The notes: generated by a model not told the origin, from the letters alone. Positions 38,112 through 47,661 are shown, numbered from the stretch's first letter. The stretch is 51,328 bases of DNA from Cellvibrionaceae bacterium (GCA_025800365.1 JAOXRT010000030.1:1-51328); one strand, 5' to 3'. Made by a program: numbers and translations.

Positions 38112-40991
38112 ATGCAAACTGACACTTCAGTGAATGAATCTAGCCCAGCCGCTCCTGCCCCAGCAGAGCAGAGCAGCTCAACCGTTTCGGCAACCGCTCC
38201 AGGACAATTGCGGGTTATTAAGCGTAACGGTACTGTTGTGCCATATGACGACAGCAAGATCGCTGTCGCTATGACAAAAGCCTTTTTGGCGGTAGAAGGC
38301 GGAACAGCAGCAGCGTCTTCGCGTATTCATGAAACCGTCTCAAGTCTATGCCATCAGGTGAGTGCGACCTTTAAACGTCGCATGCCTTCAGGTGGCACTA
38401 TTCATATTGAAGACATTCAAGATCAAGTCGAGCTTGCCTTAATGCGCTCAGGTGAGCAAAAAGTCGCTCGTGATTATGTTCTGTATCGTGAAGAGCATGC
38501 CCGTCTACGTGGTGATAAAACAGAGCCTGCTGAAGACCCAGATTACCCTGCGATTCGAGTGATCAATAGCAAAGGTGAAAGCGAGTCACTAGACATTGCT
38601 CGTATCCGCACCATTGTTAACGACGCTTGTGCTGGATTAGAAGAAGTAGAGCCAAAGGCCATCTTAGATGAAGCCATGCGCAATCTTTATGATGGTGTAT
38701 CTCTAGAAGACGTAAACACCTCTCTTGTCATTACGGCACGTACACTGGTAGAGCAAGAACCAAACTACAGCTATGCAACAGCTCGACTGCTTTTGGATAA
38801 ATTACGCTCTGAGGCCTTGTCTTATTTAGCTGTCGCAGAATCTGCAACCCAAGCTGATATGGCCGAGCTTTACGCCAAAGCTCTGCCTGCGTATATCGAA
38901 AAAGGTATCGAGCTAGATCTATTGTCCCCGAACCTACGCGAGTACGATCTAGAAAAACTAGGCCAAGCCATTGACTCAAGCCGCGACGCCCAGTTTACCT
39001 ATTTAGGCTTGCAGACTCTTTACGACCGCTACTTTATTCACACCGAAGGCACCCGCATCGAATTGCCACAGATATTCTTTATGCGTGTAGCTATGGGCTT
39101 GGCCATCGAAGAAGAAGATAAGAATGAAAAAGCAGTAGAATTTTACCGTTTACTGTCTTCTTTTGATTACATGAGCTCTACCCCAACCTTATTTAATGCC
39201 GGTACCTTGCGTCCGCAGCTGTCCTCTTGCTATTTGACGACCGTACCTGACGATTTGCATGGTATTTATGGTGCTATGCAAGACAACGCCATGCTGTCCA
39301 AGTGGGCTGGCGGTTTGGGTAATGACTGGACCCCAGTACGTTCTTTGGGTGCTTATATCAAAGGCACCAATGGTAAGTCTCAAGGCGTTGTTCCTTTCTT
39401 AAAAGTTGCCAACGACACTGCGGTTGCCGTAAACCAAGGCGGCAAACGTAAAGGCGCCGTTTGTGCTTATTTGGAAACTTGGCATTTAGACATCGAAGAA
39501 TTTGTCGAGCTGCGTAAAAACACCGGTGATGATCGCCGCCGTACCCACGATATGAATACCGCCAACTGGGTACCCGATCTATTTATGAAGCGTGTGTTTG
39601 AAAGCAAAGAGTGGACTTTGTTCTCACCGAATGACGTTCCTGACTTGCATGATCTATACGGCAACGCTTTTGAAGAACGATACACCCATTATGAAGCCAT
39701 GGCTGAGCGCGGCGAGATCAAACTGTTCCGCAAAGTTAAAGCGGAAGATCTATGGCGCAAAATGCTGGGTATGCTGTTTGAAACTGGCCACCCTTGGATC
39801 ACGTTTAAAGACAGCTGTAATCTTCGCAGTCCACAGCAGCATGCTGGTGTGGTGCACTCTTCTAACTTGTGTACAGAGATCACGCTAAACACCAAACCAA
39901 ACGAAGAAATTGCGGTTTGTAACCTAGGTTCTGTTAACTTGGCTCAACATATTGTTGATGGCAAGCTTGATACCGATAAATTAAAGCGCACCGTCGATAC
40001 CGCCGTACGCATGCTCGATAATGTTATCGACATTAACTATTACTCGGTTGAAACTGCGCGCACTTCAAACATGCGTCACCGCCCTGTAGGTCTAGGCCTG
40101 ATGGGTTTCCAAGATGCACTTTATAAGCAAAACATTGCTTACGGTTCTGCAGAGGCCGTTGAATTTGCAGATCGCTCAATGGAAGCTATTAGTTACTTTG
40201 CGATCTCCGCGTCCAGCGAATTGGCAACAGAGCGTGGCGCCTACTCTACTTTTGACGGTTCTTTATGGAGCCAAGGTAAGCTGCCTATTGATTCTATTGA
40301 GCTGTTGGCCGAAAACCGTGGCGAAAAATACCTGCAAATGGATCGTAGCCAAACCCTAGACTGGGATGGCTTGCGCCAAAAGGTAAAAGCACAAGGTATG
40401 CGTAACTCCAACGTAATGGCCATTGCTCCTACAGCAACGATTGCCAATATTACGGGTGTTTCTCAATCCATTGAGCCGACTTATCAAAACCTTTACGTAA
40501 AATCGAATCTTTCCGGTGAATTTACGGTAGTAAACCCATTCCTAGTTCGCGAGCTAAAAGAGCGCGGTTTATGGGATCAGGTAATGACCAATGACCTGAA
40601 ATACTACGAAGGTTCGGTGCAGAAAATCGATCGTATTCCTGCTGACTTAAAAGCAAAATACGCAACGGCATTTGAAGTAGAGCCTCGCTGGATTGTTGAA
40701 GCCGCTAGCCGCCGTCAAAAGTGGATCGACCAAGCTCAAAGCTTGAACTTATACATCGCTGAAGCGAATGGTAAGAAACTAGACATTACCTATCGCATGG
40801 CTTGGTTTAGCGGTTTGAAAACCACCTACTACCTTCGTGCTTTAGCCGCTACTACTACCGAAAAATCGACCATCGATACCGGCACCATGAACGCCGTAGC
40901 TGCAGCTGTTGAGCCTGCCGCTGCTGCCGGGCCGGCTGAAGTACCGAAAGCCTGCTCACTGGATGATCCAGATTGCGAGGCCTGCCAATAA
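38112..40991 (+). CDS. nrdA: Class Ia ribonucleotide reductase alpha subunit
   Basis: Makes deoxyribonucleotides aerobically together with NrdB. Residues 1–30 are a low-complexity Ser/Ala/Pro start. Two ATP-cone allosteric domains follow (about 32–125 and 145–235), starting LRVIKRNGTVVPYDDSKI and IRVINSKGESESLDIARI. Two cones are known in Pseudomonas NrdA. The catalytic barrel carries the active-site cysteines in SSCYLTTVPDD and SNLCTEITLN, and the C terminus has the shuttle pair CEACQ. At 959 residues it is longer than E. coli NrdA because of the extra cone. Confidence 0.97.
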   Translation: MQTDTSVNESSPAAPAPAEQSSSTVSATAPGQLRVIKRNGTVVPYDDSKIAVAMTKAFLAVEGGTAAASSRIHETVSSLCHQVSATFKRRMPSGGTIHIEDIQDQVELALMRSGEQKVARDYVLYREEHARLRGDKTEPAEDPDYPAIRVINSKGESESLDIARIRTIVNDACAGLEEVEPKAILDEAMRNLYDGVSLEDVNTSLVITARTLVEQEPNYSYATARLLLDKLRSEALSYLAVAESATQADMAELYAKALPAYIEKGIELDLLSPNLREYDLEKLGQAIDSSRDAQFTYLGLQTLYDRYFIHTEGTRIELPQIFFMRVAMGLAIEEEDKNEKAVEFYRLLSSFDYMSSTPTLFNAGTLRPQLSSCYLTTVPDDLHGIYGAMQDNAMLSKWAGGLGNDWTPVRSLGAYIKGTNGKSQGVVPFLKVANDTAVAVNQGGKRKGAVCAYLETWHLDIEEFVELRKNTGDDRRRTHDMNTANWVPDLFMKRVFESKEWTLFSPNDVPDLHDLYGNAFEERYTHYEAMAERGEIKLFRKVKAEDLWRKMLGMLFETGHPWITFKDSCNLRSPQQHAGVVHSSNLCTEITLNTKPNEEIAVCNLGSVNLAQHIVDGKLDTDKLKRTVDTAVRMLDNVIDINYYSVETARTSNMRHRPVGLGLMGFQDALYKQNIAYGSAEAVEFADRSMEAISYFAISASSELATERGAYSTFDGSLWSQGKLPIDSIELLAENRGEKYLQMDRSQTLDWDGLRQKVKAQGMRNSNVMAIAPTATIANITGVSQSIEPTYQNLYVKSNLSGEFTVVNPFLVRELKERGLWDQVMTNDLKYYEGSVQKIDRIPADLKAKYATAFEVEPRWIVEAASRRQKWIDQAQSLNLYIAEANGKKLDITYRMAWFSGLKTTYYLRALAATTTEKSTIDTGTMNAVAAAVEPAAAAGPAEVPKACSLDDPDCEACQ

Positions 40992-41008
40992 TTTGGGGGA
41001 GAGCGTCT

Positions 41009-41035
41009 GGACAGGAGCCCTCAGGGCTCCTGTCC
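41009..41035 (+). terminator. Perfect hairpin between nrdA and nrdB
   Basis: A 12-bp perfect stem (GGACAGGAGCCC paired with its complement) around a TCA loop lies 18 bases after the nrdA stop. There is no T run, so rather than a strong terminator it may stabilise or process the mRNA and set the NrdA:NrdB ratio. Confidence 0.65.
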
Positions 41036-41124
41036 AAGACCTTTCAAGCGCGGCGGCCAGCGCTTAAAAAACGGTCGCACTTACAAGACCACACGAGCAT
41101 ATTCAAGCATTAAAGGATCACTCT

Positions 41125-42357
41125 ATGTTAAGTTGGGATGATTACAGCGAAGACGCAAACACGCCTAGCAATCCTACAGCTGCAGCGGCACCTGCCACTG
41201 CAAGCCCTACCACGACTGCCGCCGCACCGACGGCGCCAGCAACGGGCAACAATATCCCTCCAGCAAGCGATATTTTCAGCGGTGTCGAGCTTGACGCTGA
41301 AGAAATTACCGCAGGCTTACAAGACCTAGAGATGACCGGTGCTCGTGTGCGTGCAGAAGATAAGCGCATCATCAACGCCACCAGTGATGTTAACCAAGTT
41401 GTACCTATCAAGTACGATTGGGCATGGCAGAAATACTTGGACGGCTCCCAAAACCACTGGATGCCACAAGAGATCGCCATGGCTGCAGACTTGGCGCTAT
41501 GGAAAGATCCTAATGGCTTGAGCGATGACGAGCGCCGCATTGTAAAAATGGGCCTAGGCTATTTCGCCACCGCTGATACCGTAGTGGCGAATAACTTATT
41601 GCTGTCCATCTACAAGCACATCACTGCACCTGAGTGTCGCTTTTATATTGGCCTGCAGTTCCGTGAAGAGCTGATCCATGCCCACGCTTATCAATACTGC
41701 ATTGAGTCGCTAGCAATGGATGACGGTGAAATTTGGAATATGTATCGTGAGCAACCTTCAGTGGCCCGCAAGGCCGCCTGGAGCTTGAAGCACACCGAAG
41801 TTATCAATAAGCCAGACTTTACCACTGGCACCCCTGAAGCCGATAAAGAGTTTTTGAAGAACTTAATCAGCTATTACGTGGGCGCGGAAGGTATCTTCTT
41901 CTACTGTGGCTTTGCGGCCATTTTGCAGATGGGACGTCAGAACAAAATGACCGGTGTTGCCGAGCAATTCCAGTACATTTTGCGTGATGAATCTATGCAT
42001 CTGAACTTTGGTATCGATTTGATTAACCAAATTAAGATCGAGAACCCACACCTGTGGGATCAAGAGATGCAAACTCTCGCCACTCGCCTAATTGCCGAAG
42101 CGGTAATGTTAGAGTGTGAGTTCGCCCGTGACATGATTCCTCGCGGCGTACTGGGTATGAACGCCAATATGATTGAGCAGTACTTGAAATTTATTGGCAA
42201 CCGCCGCTTAACCCAGCTAGGCCTAAAAGAGCTATGGAAAGGTATTGAAAACCCATTCCCATGGATGAGCGAAATCATGGACCTTCGTAAAGAGAAAAAC
42301 TTCTTCGAAACTAAGGTAACTGAATACCAGCAGGCTGGCGCCCTTTCTTGGGACTAA
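41125..42357 (+). CDS. nrdB: Class Ia ribonucleotide reductase beta subunit
   Basis: Di-iron/tyrosyl-radical subunit paired with NrdA. The ferritin-like helical body starts at about residue 100. It includes metal-ligand segments such as QFREELIHAHAYQYC and the later RDESMHLNFGIDLI and EAVMLECEFARD. The first 50 residues are an Ala/Pro/Thr-rich tail beginning MLSWDDY. The C terminus ends GALSWD, the part that docks on NrdA in this family. At 410 residues it is longer than E. coli NrdB. AAGGAT lies seven bases before the ATG. Confidence 0.96.
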   Translation: MLSWDDYSEDANTPSNPTAAAAPATASPTTTAAAPTAPATGNNIPPASDIFSGVELDAEEITAGLQDLEMTGARVRAEDKRIINATSDVNQVVPIKYDWAWQKYLDGSQNHWMPQEIAMAADLALWKDPNGLSDDERRIVKMGLGYFATADTVVANNLLLSIYKHITAPECRFYIGLQFREELIHAHAYQYCIESLAMDDGEIWNMYREQPSVARKAAWSLKHTEVINKPDFTTGTPEADKEFLKNLISYYVGAEGIFFYCGFAAILQMGRQNKMTGVAEQFQYILRDESMHLNFGIDLINQIKIENPHLWDQEMQTLATRLIAEAVMLECEFARDMIPRGVLGMNANMIEQYLKFIGNRRLTQLGLKELWKGIENPFPWMSEIMDLRKEKNFFETKVTEYQQAGALSWD

Positions 42358-42436
42358 GGCTTTGCTTAGTGGCGGCCTCATAAAATGGGGCCGCTTTAAT
42401 TGATTCTGTAACAACGCAGCCGGCAAGGATCTATTC

Positions 42437-42667
42437 ATGAGCAACGACAAAAACAGTCAACGCGAAGCCACCCTAATGGCCTTAGACCAGCTAGCGCAAA
42501 CCTTGGAAGTGATGAATAGCCTCGTAAGACGCTTAAAGCTCAGCTTAGATCAAGCCCAAACTCAGATCTCCCCAGCAAAACCCGAAAGTAAACCGCAAAA
42601 GCTTGAAAATGTTAACAGGGTTCAGCAAAGCAAGAATCCAATAAACGAAAAGCCTACGCTCCACTAA
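42437..42667 (+). CDS. Small coiled-coil hypothetical protein
   Basis: A 76-residue polar protein. Residues 8–45 are a predicted amphipathic helix or coiled coil (ATLMALDQLAQTLEVMNSLV). The remainder is a disordered Lys/Pro/Gln-rich tail. AAGGAT lies seven bases before the ATG and nrdB ends 79 bases upstream, so it may be read from the nrd transcript. I do not recognise the family. The clean ribosome-binding site and consistent composition make a real gene likely. Confidence 0.6.
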   Translation: MSNDKNSQREATLMALDQLAQTLEVMNSLVRRLKLSLDQAQTQISPAKPESKPQKLENVNRVQQSKNPINEKPTLH

Positions 42668-42738
42668 CAGCTACAAACCGCTCACCATTTTTTCTCAAAA
42701 AATCACTATTTCTAGTGACCCGAAGCGACCGTTGACGC

Positions 42739-42768
42739 TTGCATCCACCTAATAACTCCACCTACAAT
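42739..42768 (+). promoter_or_regulatory. Candidate promoter of the CsrB-like RNA
   Basis: TTGCAT (42739–42744) and TACAAT (42763–42768) are separated by 18 bases. They would start transcription near 42775, just before a 5' hairpin with the stem CATTTGC/GCAAATG. No GacA-type operator (TGTAAG-N6-CTTACA) was found upstream. Confidence 0.5.
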
Positions 42769-42774
42769 TTACCT

Positions 42775-42960
42775 ACATTTGCAGCAGGCAGTGAAGCTAG
42801 CTAGCAAATGCGGCTGGATGCCCAAGGACAATATAACCAGGTAAGGTTAATGGAAGCGCAGACAAGGACGGCAGCAAGGAAGACTATAAAGATCAGGGAA
42901 TAGGAATGATCGGGTTTTAGGAAAGATTTCGGGCCAGCAATTGCTGGCCCATTTCATTTC
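42775..42960 (+). ncRNA. Candidate CsrA/RsmA-sequestering small RNA (CsrB/RsmZ-like)
   Basis: About 185 bases with no reading frame and eight GGA motifs, at 42816, 42826, 42852, 42866, 42878, 42897, 42903 and 42920. Several are in the CAAGGA, AGGA or CAGGGA contexts preferred by CsrA/RsmA. The 5' end can fold (CATTTGC at about 42775 with GCAAATG at about 42804). The 3' end is a perfect 20-base palindrome (42931–42950) followed by a T-rich tail, a good Rho-independent terminator. This is the plan of RsmX/Y/Z and CsrB RNAs. csrA itself lies about 3 kb away. No database match could be run. Confidence 0.7.
42931..42960 (+). terminator. Rho-independent terminator of the small RNA
   Basis: GGGCCAGCAA and TTGCTGGCCC form a perfect palindrome followed by ATTTCATTTC. 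It ends the GGA-rich RNA and also separates it from the monooxygenase gene. Confidence 0.8.
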
Positions 42961-43068
42961 TAGGGCATCAAAATTTTTAAGCAAAGCAAACTTCCATTGA
43001 TTCCCATCAGCTCATTATACAAAGCAGCATGTTAGTTTAGCCCGCCTTAGAAGCTGGCAGGAATTGAC

Positions 43069-44277
43069 ATGACTAACTCAACTGAAGAACTCCCTTTCCA
43101 AGACATTGTCATTGTTGGAGCAGGTCCCGCCGGGTTGAGCTTGGCTACCATGCTGTCAGATTCTGGATTAAGCATTACGCTATTGGATATTCAAAGCGAA
43201 GAAGACCTCGCCTCCCCCAAAGCAGATGGCCGGGAAATTGCGCTTAACCATGCCTCCAAGGAACTCTTAGAGGAAATGGGAGCCTGGCAGGAAATACAAG
43301 AAAAAGACAAACATTTACTCAATGAAGCCAAAGTCGAAAATGGTCGCTCACCGCTAGCCTTAGAATTTCGAGCACAACAAGACAAGAAACCTCTAGGCTA
43401 CCTTGTAGCAAACCATCAGATCCGCCAGAGCTTATTCAAGCAGCTTAAAAAGGCAAGCAATATCCACCTTTTATGCGAGACCAAGCTGCTTTCTTTGAAG
43501 GAAACAAATGAACGCACTATCCTAAAGCTATCAGAGCAAAGAGAGCTTTCTTGTAAACTACTGATCGCTGCAGACAGTCGCTTTTCTGCCACCCGAAAAA
43601 TGAAAGGTATTGCCGCCAGAATGAAAGACTATGGCCGCATTATGATCGTCTGCAATATGCTACACGAGCTAGATCATCAACATATTGCCCAAGAGTGTTT
43701 TCATTACGGTCATACTTGCGCCATTTTGCCATTAGGGCCGAAAGAATCCTCTATCGTAATTACTGTTAACTCAGCAAAAGCTGAGCAACTTTTACAGTTA
43801 GATGATGCGGCCTACGCAGAGCATGCCTACACGCTTCTATCGGGCCGGCTTGGCAAAATGACTATCAGTGCAAAGAGACAACCCTACCCATTAATCGGGG
43901 CCTATGCCGACAGTTTTACCGCTCCGAGATTTGCACTGATTGGGGATGCCGCCGTGGGCATGCACCCTGTCACGGCGCATGGTTTTAATCTAGGTTTACA
44001 CTCTGCACACAAACTCTCTAAGCACATTTTAAAAGCTCACGCTTCTGGAAAAGATTTTAGTGGCCCAGAGGTTTTAAAACGTTACGCCTTTGAACATCAG
44101 CTCATGGCAAAACCGGTGTACGAAGCCACTAATCTAATCGTCGGCCTATTTAATGATGACAGCGGTCCCGCAAAACTGCTTAGAAAAACCACACTGAGCT
44201 TGGCGTCTCGTTTTACTCCACTGCAAAAATTGATAACACATCGATTAACTCGGGGAGCGAACAAAGGCTTGCTATAA
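43069..44277 (+). CDS. FAD-dependent monooxygenase, UbiH/UbiF/VisC/COQ6 family
   Basis: Aromatic-ring hydroxylase, probably in ubiquinone synthesis. The N-terminal dinucleotide fold shows VGAGPAGLSLATML (about residues 16–29). The second FAD motif, ALIGDAAVGMHPVTAHGFNL (about 288–307), has MHPVTAHG where UbiH/UbiF/UbiI usually have HPIAGQG. That variant recalls the UbiM branch, but this is memory-based. The length is 402 residues. AGGA lies seven bases before the ATG. The ring position hydroxylated cannot be told. The glycerate kinase gene follows 45 bases later. Confidence 0.87.
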   Translation: MTNSTEELPFQDIVIVGAGPAGLSLATMLSDSGLSITLLDIQSEEDLASPKADGREIALNHASKELLEEMGAWQEIQEKDKHLLNEAKVENGRSPLALEFRAQQDKKPLGYLVANHQIRQSLFKQLKKASNIHLLCETKLLSLKETNERTILKLSEQRELSCKLLIAADSRFSATRKMKGIAARMKDYGRIMIVCNMLHELDHQHIAQECFHYGHTCAILPLGPKESSIVITVNSAKAEQLLQLDDAAYAEHAYTLLSGRLGKMTISAKRQPYPLIGAYADSFTAPRFALIGDAAVGMHPVTAHGFNLGLHSAHKLSKHILKAHASGKDFSGPEVLKRYAFEHQLMAKPVYEATNLIVGLFNDDSGPAKLLRKTTLSLASRFTPLQKLITHRLTRGANKGLL

Positions 44278-44322
44278 ATCTGTGTTACATTAGCTCGCAC
44301 AACACCTGTTTCAGCGAGTATT

Positions 44323-45600
44323 ATGAGCAGCCCCGAAAATTTGCTTAGAAGAATCTTTGCCGATTTTATTCAGCAATGTGATATCAATGAGACCTTAGGC
44401 GAGATTCCCATCGCCCAAGGTGGCCGAACACTGATTCTCGCTATCGGCAAAGGAGCAATTCAACTTGCCCAAGCCTCTGAAGCACAGCTATTAAAACGCT
44501 TTCAAGGGGAGTTTCCAGCCACAGCTTACGCACTTTGCCGGCATGGCGAGGTCAACCCTTGCCAACATTTTAAAACCTTATTTGGCTCTCACCCTCTACC
44601 CGATCAGAACTCTATAGATTCAACTGGCGTCATCATGGAGGAGATTGCATCACTGGGCGAACGAGACAATTTGGTCTGTTTATTATCCGGTGGTGGCTCT
44701 GCTCTTTTATGCCAGCCTCCAGCAAGTATCGGCTTACAAGAGAAAATAAGCATCTGTGACGCTTTGCTACGCAGCGGCGCAGACATCACTGAAATTAATT
44801 GCGTAAGAAAACATATCTCTGCGGTAAAAGGTGGGCGGCTCGCACGCCTGGCTTACCCTGCTAAGGTATTCTGCTATGCCATTTCAGATGTCGTGGGAGA
44901 TACCCCCGAAGTTATCGCCTCAGGCCCTACTGTCGCTGATAGCAGCAGCCAAGCCGATGCCATCGACATTCTCAAGCGCTATCAGATCACCCCAGCAGCT
45001 TCGATCGCCCAGTACTTAAGCGATAGTCAAAATGAAACTGTAAAGCCTGGAGAAAGGTGCCTAGAGAGAAATCACTTTAGTATTCTACTAAGCCCCAAAC
45101 AGGCTTTTAGCAGGCTGCAAAACTATTTGGCTGAGCTGGATATTGATATTCATTTCCTTGGGGCAGAGCTAACAGGAGAAGCGCACGAGCTTGCACAAAA
45201 CCACGCAAGGCTTGCTATCAATGCCGCCAATAATCAGCCTGCGAAAGCCCAGCTATATATCTCTGGTGGCGAAGCAACGGTCACCGTTAGAGGTACGGGA
45301 AAAGGCGGACCCAATACAGAATATGCCTTAGCACTTGCCCTCGCCCTCAATGGCCATCCTCAGATCTACGCGCTATCAGCTGATAGCGATGGCATTGACG
45401 GCAGTGGAGATAACGCTGGAGCCATAATTGACCCTCAGAGCCTTTTAGGGCGGCAAGTAGATGCCAAGCAGTACTTGCTTAACAGTGACAGCTACGGCTT
45501 CTTTAAGCGCTTTGGAAGGCTTCTAGAGACTGGCCCGACATACACCAATGTAAATGACTTTCGCGCTATCCTGATACTGCCAGCCAGTGCTGCAATATAA
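44323..45600 (+). CDS. Glycerate 2-kinase (DUF4147/MOFRL family)
   Basis: Phosphorylates D-glycerate to 2-phosphoglycerate, feeding products of glycolate, glyoxylate or sugar-acid breakdown into glycolysis. Family marks are AIGKGAIQLAQA near the N terminus, CLLSGGGSALLCQPP, the lysine-containing NCVRKHISAVKGGRLA, and the C-terminal MOFRL part with SGGEATVTVRGTGKGGPNTEYALA and SADSDGIDGSGDNAGA. At 425 residues it is full length. Related names are gckA and ttuD. No tartronate reductase or glyoxylate carboligase gene is adjacent, so the feeding pathway is unknown. Confidence 0.94.
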   Translation: MSSPENLLRRIFADFIQQCDINETLGEIPIAQGGRTLILAIGKGAIQLAQASEAQLLKRFQGEFPATAYALCRHGEVNPCQHFKTLFGSHPLPDQNSIDSTGVIMEEIASLGERDNLVCLLSGGGSALLCQPPASIGLQEKISICDALLRSGADITEINCVRKHISAVKGGRLARLAYPAKVFCYAISDVVGDTPEVIASGPTVADSSSQADAIDILKRYQITPAASIAQYLSDSQNETVKPGERCLERNHFSILLSPKQAFSRLQNYLAELDIDIHFLGAELTGEAHELAQNHARLAINAANNQPAKAQLYISGGEATVTVRGTGKGGPNTEYALALALALNGHPQIYALSADSDGIDGSGDNAGAIIDPQSLLGRQVDAKQYLLNSDSYGFFKRFGRLLETGPTYTNVNDFRAILILPASAAI

Positions 45601-45677
45601 CCAAACCTAGGGTCAGAACCCAAGGGTTCTAACCCTTTTCTACTGACCCTTTCAAGGTCCTAAAGCCCAAGACAAAC

Positions 45678-45710
45678 AAAAAAGCCCCAGCGCTTTCGCG
45701 CTAGGGCTTC
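45678..45710 (-). terminator. Rho-independent terminator after tRNA-Ser
   Basis: On the minus strand the stem GCCCTAGCGC/GCGCTGGGGC with a GAAA tetraloop is followed by TTTTTT. It lies eight bases beyond the tRNA 3' end. Confidence 0.9.
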
Positions 45711-45715
45711 TGTGT

Positions 45716-45808
<93 letters not shown>

Positions 45809-46009
45809 AAACGAGGGCGGCATAATACCACAATCCTTACAAAATCATAGACTTAGTTTGATTTTTTTCTGTTTTTTTAATGATTTTTTTCTGCTTAATC
45901 AAACTTGGGATTTACTAAGCCCCAGAAACACAAAAGCGGAGTCCAACCCCGCTTTTGATAAGATCTACGCGCCCAGTATCCATGTCTAGGCATTGACGCT
46001 TGGCTACAC

Positions 46010-46201
46010 CTAGGAAACGTTTCCGTTGGGCTCCTGCTTTTCGCGTTGTATACGTTGATAGATCTCTTCTCGGTGCACCGCTACCTCTTTGGGTGCATTA
46101 ACACCTATTCGCACCTGGTTCCCCTTGACACCTAGTACAGTGACTGTCACATCGTCACCGACCATCAAGGTTTCACCAATACGGCGAGTTAAAATTAACA
46201 T
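46010..46201 (-). CDS. csrA: Carbon storage / secondary metabolism regulator CsrA (RsmA)
   Basis: Homodimeric RNA-binding protein that represses or stabilises mRNAs at GGA sites. Key RNA-contact residues are present: L4 (MLILTRR) and R44 (VHREEIY). At 63 residues it has the usual size, with a short polar tail. AGGAGA lies six bases before the ATG. The order alaS–lysC–csrA–tRNA-Ser is that of Pseudomonas. Its activity would be counteracted by the GGA-rich RNA at 42.8 kb if that RNA is expressed. Confidence 0.97.
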   Translation of the reverse strand: MLILTRRIGETLMVGDDVTVTVLGVKGNQVRIGVNAPKEVAVHREEIYQRIQREKQEPNGNVS

Positions 46202-46419
46202 CTTGATTCTCCTGTTATTTGCCGGCAGGCCTTACCACTTCGATTTTACATCGCTATGATTCTTTTGACCGCCACACGGCTCACATACCTTGCTGTGCTT
46301 TCCGTAGCCACTCACCCAGCTTCCTATCGCTCGACCAGTGCTATTTGGGCGGTCTTTTATAGTTCGATTATGATTTGTTTTGTTAGTTCAGCTGTCACAA
46401 TAAACTAACAAAACATTAC

Positions 46420-47661
46420 TTATCCTATTTCTTCTTCCGGTTCTTTATCCAGATCAAAGGCGGAATGCAGGCTGCGCACAGCCAACTCCAAATAACGCTC
46501 TTCAATAATCACCGAAATCTTAATTTCCGAAGTGGTAATCATTTGGATGTTAATCCCTTCGTTTGCTAGGGTATTAAACATCAGAGAAGCCACGCCAGCG
46601 TGGGATCTCATACCAACTCCAACAATCGATACCTTAGCGATTTTGTCGTCAAATGTCACTTCTTTTGCCTGTAATGACTCAGCAACTTCACGCAAAATTG
46701 CCGCTGCCTTGTCCATATCATTACGATGCACAGTAAAAGTCAAATCTGTGGTGCCATCAGCCGCCACATTTTGCACGATAACATCAACTTCGATGTTGGC
46801 CTCACCAATCGGCGCCAGCAATTTTGAAGCGGCACCTGGGATATCCGGCACACCGCGTACTGTCAATTTTGCCTCATCACGGTTAAAGGCAATACCGGCA
46901 ACTACTGGTTGCTCCATATCGTTATCTTCCTCATCTAGAGTAATTAATGTTCCAGGCCCCTCTTGGAAGCTGTGCAATACGCGCAATGGCACATTGTACT
47001 TGCCTGCAAATTCTACGGCTCTGATCTGCAAAACCTTTGAGCCCAAGCTGGCCATTTCCAGCATCTCTTCAAAGGTGATGCGGCTTAAGCGTCTAGCGCC
47101 ATCCACGACACGCGGATCAGTGGTATAAACACCGTCCACATCTGTGTAAATTTGGCACTCATCAGCCTGCAAAGCAGCCGCCAAAGCAACGCCGGTAGTA
47201 TCCGAACCGCCACGACCAAGAGTGGTAATCGAACCACTCTCATCAACGCCTTGAAAGCCTGCGACAACCACCACGCGACCGGCAGCTAAATCTGCACGCA
47301 TTGGCGCATCGTCAATATCCAAGATGCGGGCTTTGGTGTGGGCGCTGTCGGTAGTAATTTTTACTTGAGAGCCGGTATATGAACGCGCATCCCAACCTAA
47401 ATCTTTTAATGCCATACAAAGCAGCGCAATAGTGACCTGCTCGCCGGTCGAAACCAGCACGTCCATTTCTCGTGGATCTGGTGTTTGCTGCATCTCTTGT
47501 GCGAGACCAATCAAACGATTGGTTTCACCACTCATTGCCGAGACAACAACAACAATGTCATCGCCCTGCTGGCGGAAATTCGCAACCTTTTCGGCAACCG
47601 CCTTGATGCGCTCTACAGAGCCCACCGACGTTCCGCCGTATTTTTGAACAATTAAACTCAT
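46420..47661 (-). CDS. lysC: Aspartate kinase
   Basis: First step of the aspartate family (lysine, threonine, methionine). It starts with the kinase signature VQKYGGTSVGSVERI. The catalytic domain extends to about residue 245, with TLGRGGSDTTGVALA. Two C-terminal ACT domains (about 265–335 and 345–405) would bind lysine or threonine for feedback control. At 413 residues it is the monofunctional type, with no homoserine dehydrogenase part. csrA lies about 220 bases downstream. No lysine riboswitch was recognised upstream. Confidence 0.96.
   Translation of the reverse strand: MSLIVQKYGGTSVGSVERIKAVAEKVANFRQQGDDIVVVVSAMSGETNRLIGLAQEMQQTPDPREMDVLVSTGEQVTIALLCMALKDLGWDARSYTGSQVKITTDSAHTKARILDIDDAPMRADLAAGRVVVVAGFQGVDESGSITTLGRGGSDTTGVALAAALQADECQIYTDVDGVYTTDPRVVDGARRLSRITFEEMLEMASLGSKVLQIRAVEFAGKYNVPLRVLHSFQEGPGTLITLDEEDNDMEQPVVAGIAFNRDEAKLTVRGVPDIPGAASKLLAPIGEANIEVDVIVQNVAADGTTDLTFTVHRNDMDKAAAILREVAESLQAKEVTFDDKIAKVSIVGVGMRSHAGVASLMFNTLANEGINIQMITTSEIKISVIIEERYLELAVRSLHSAFDLDKEPEEEIG

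Noticed and set aside
42660-42740. GacA operator upstream of the CsrB-like RNA
   Set aside because: No TGTAAG-N6-CTTACA palindrome was found. Absence does not exclude other activators.
46202-46419. Possible lysine riboswitch or RNA element around csrA/lysC
   Set aside because: The gap follows lysC rather than preceding it, and no aptamer-like structure was recognised.
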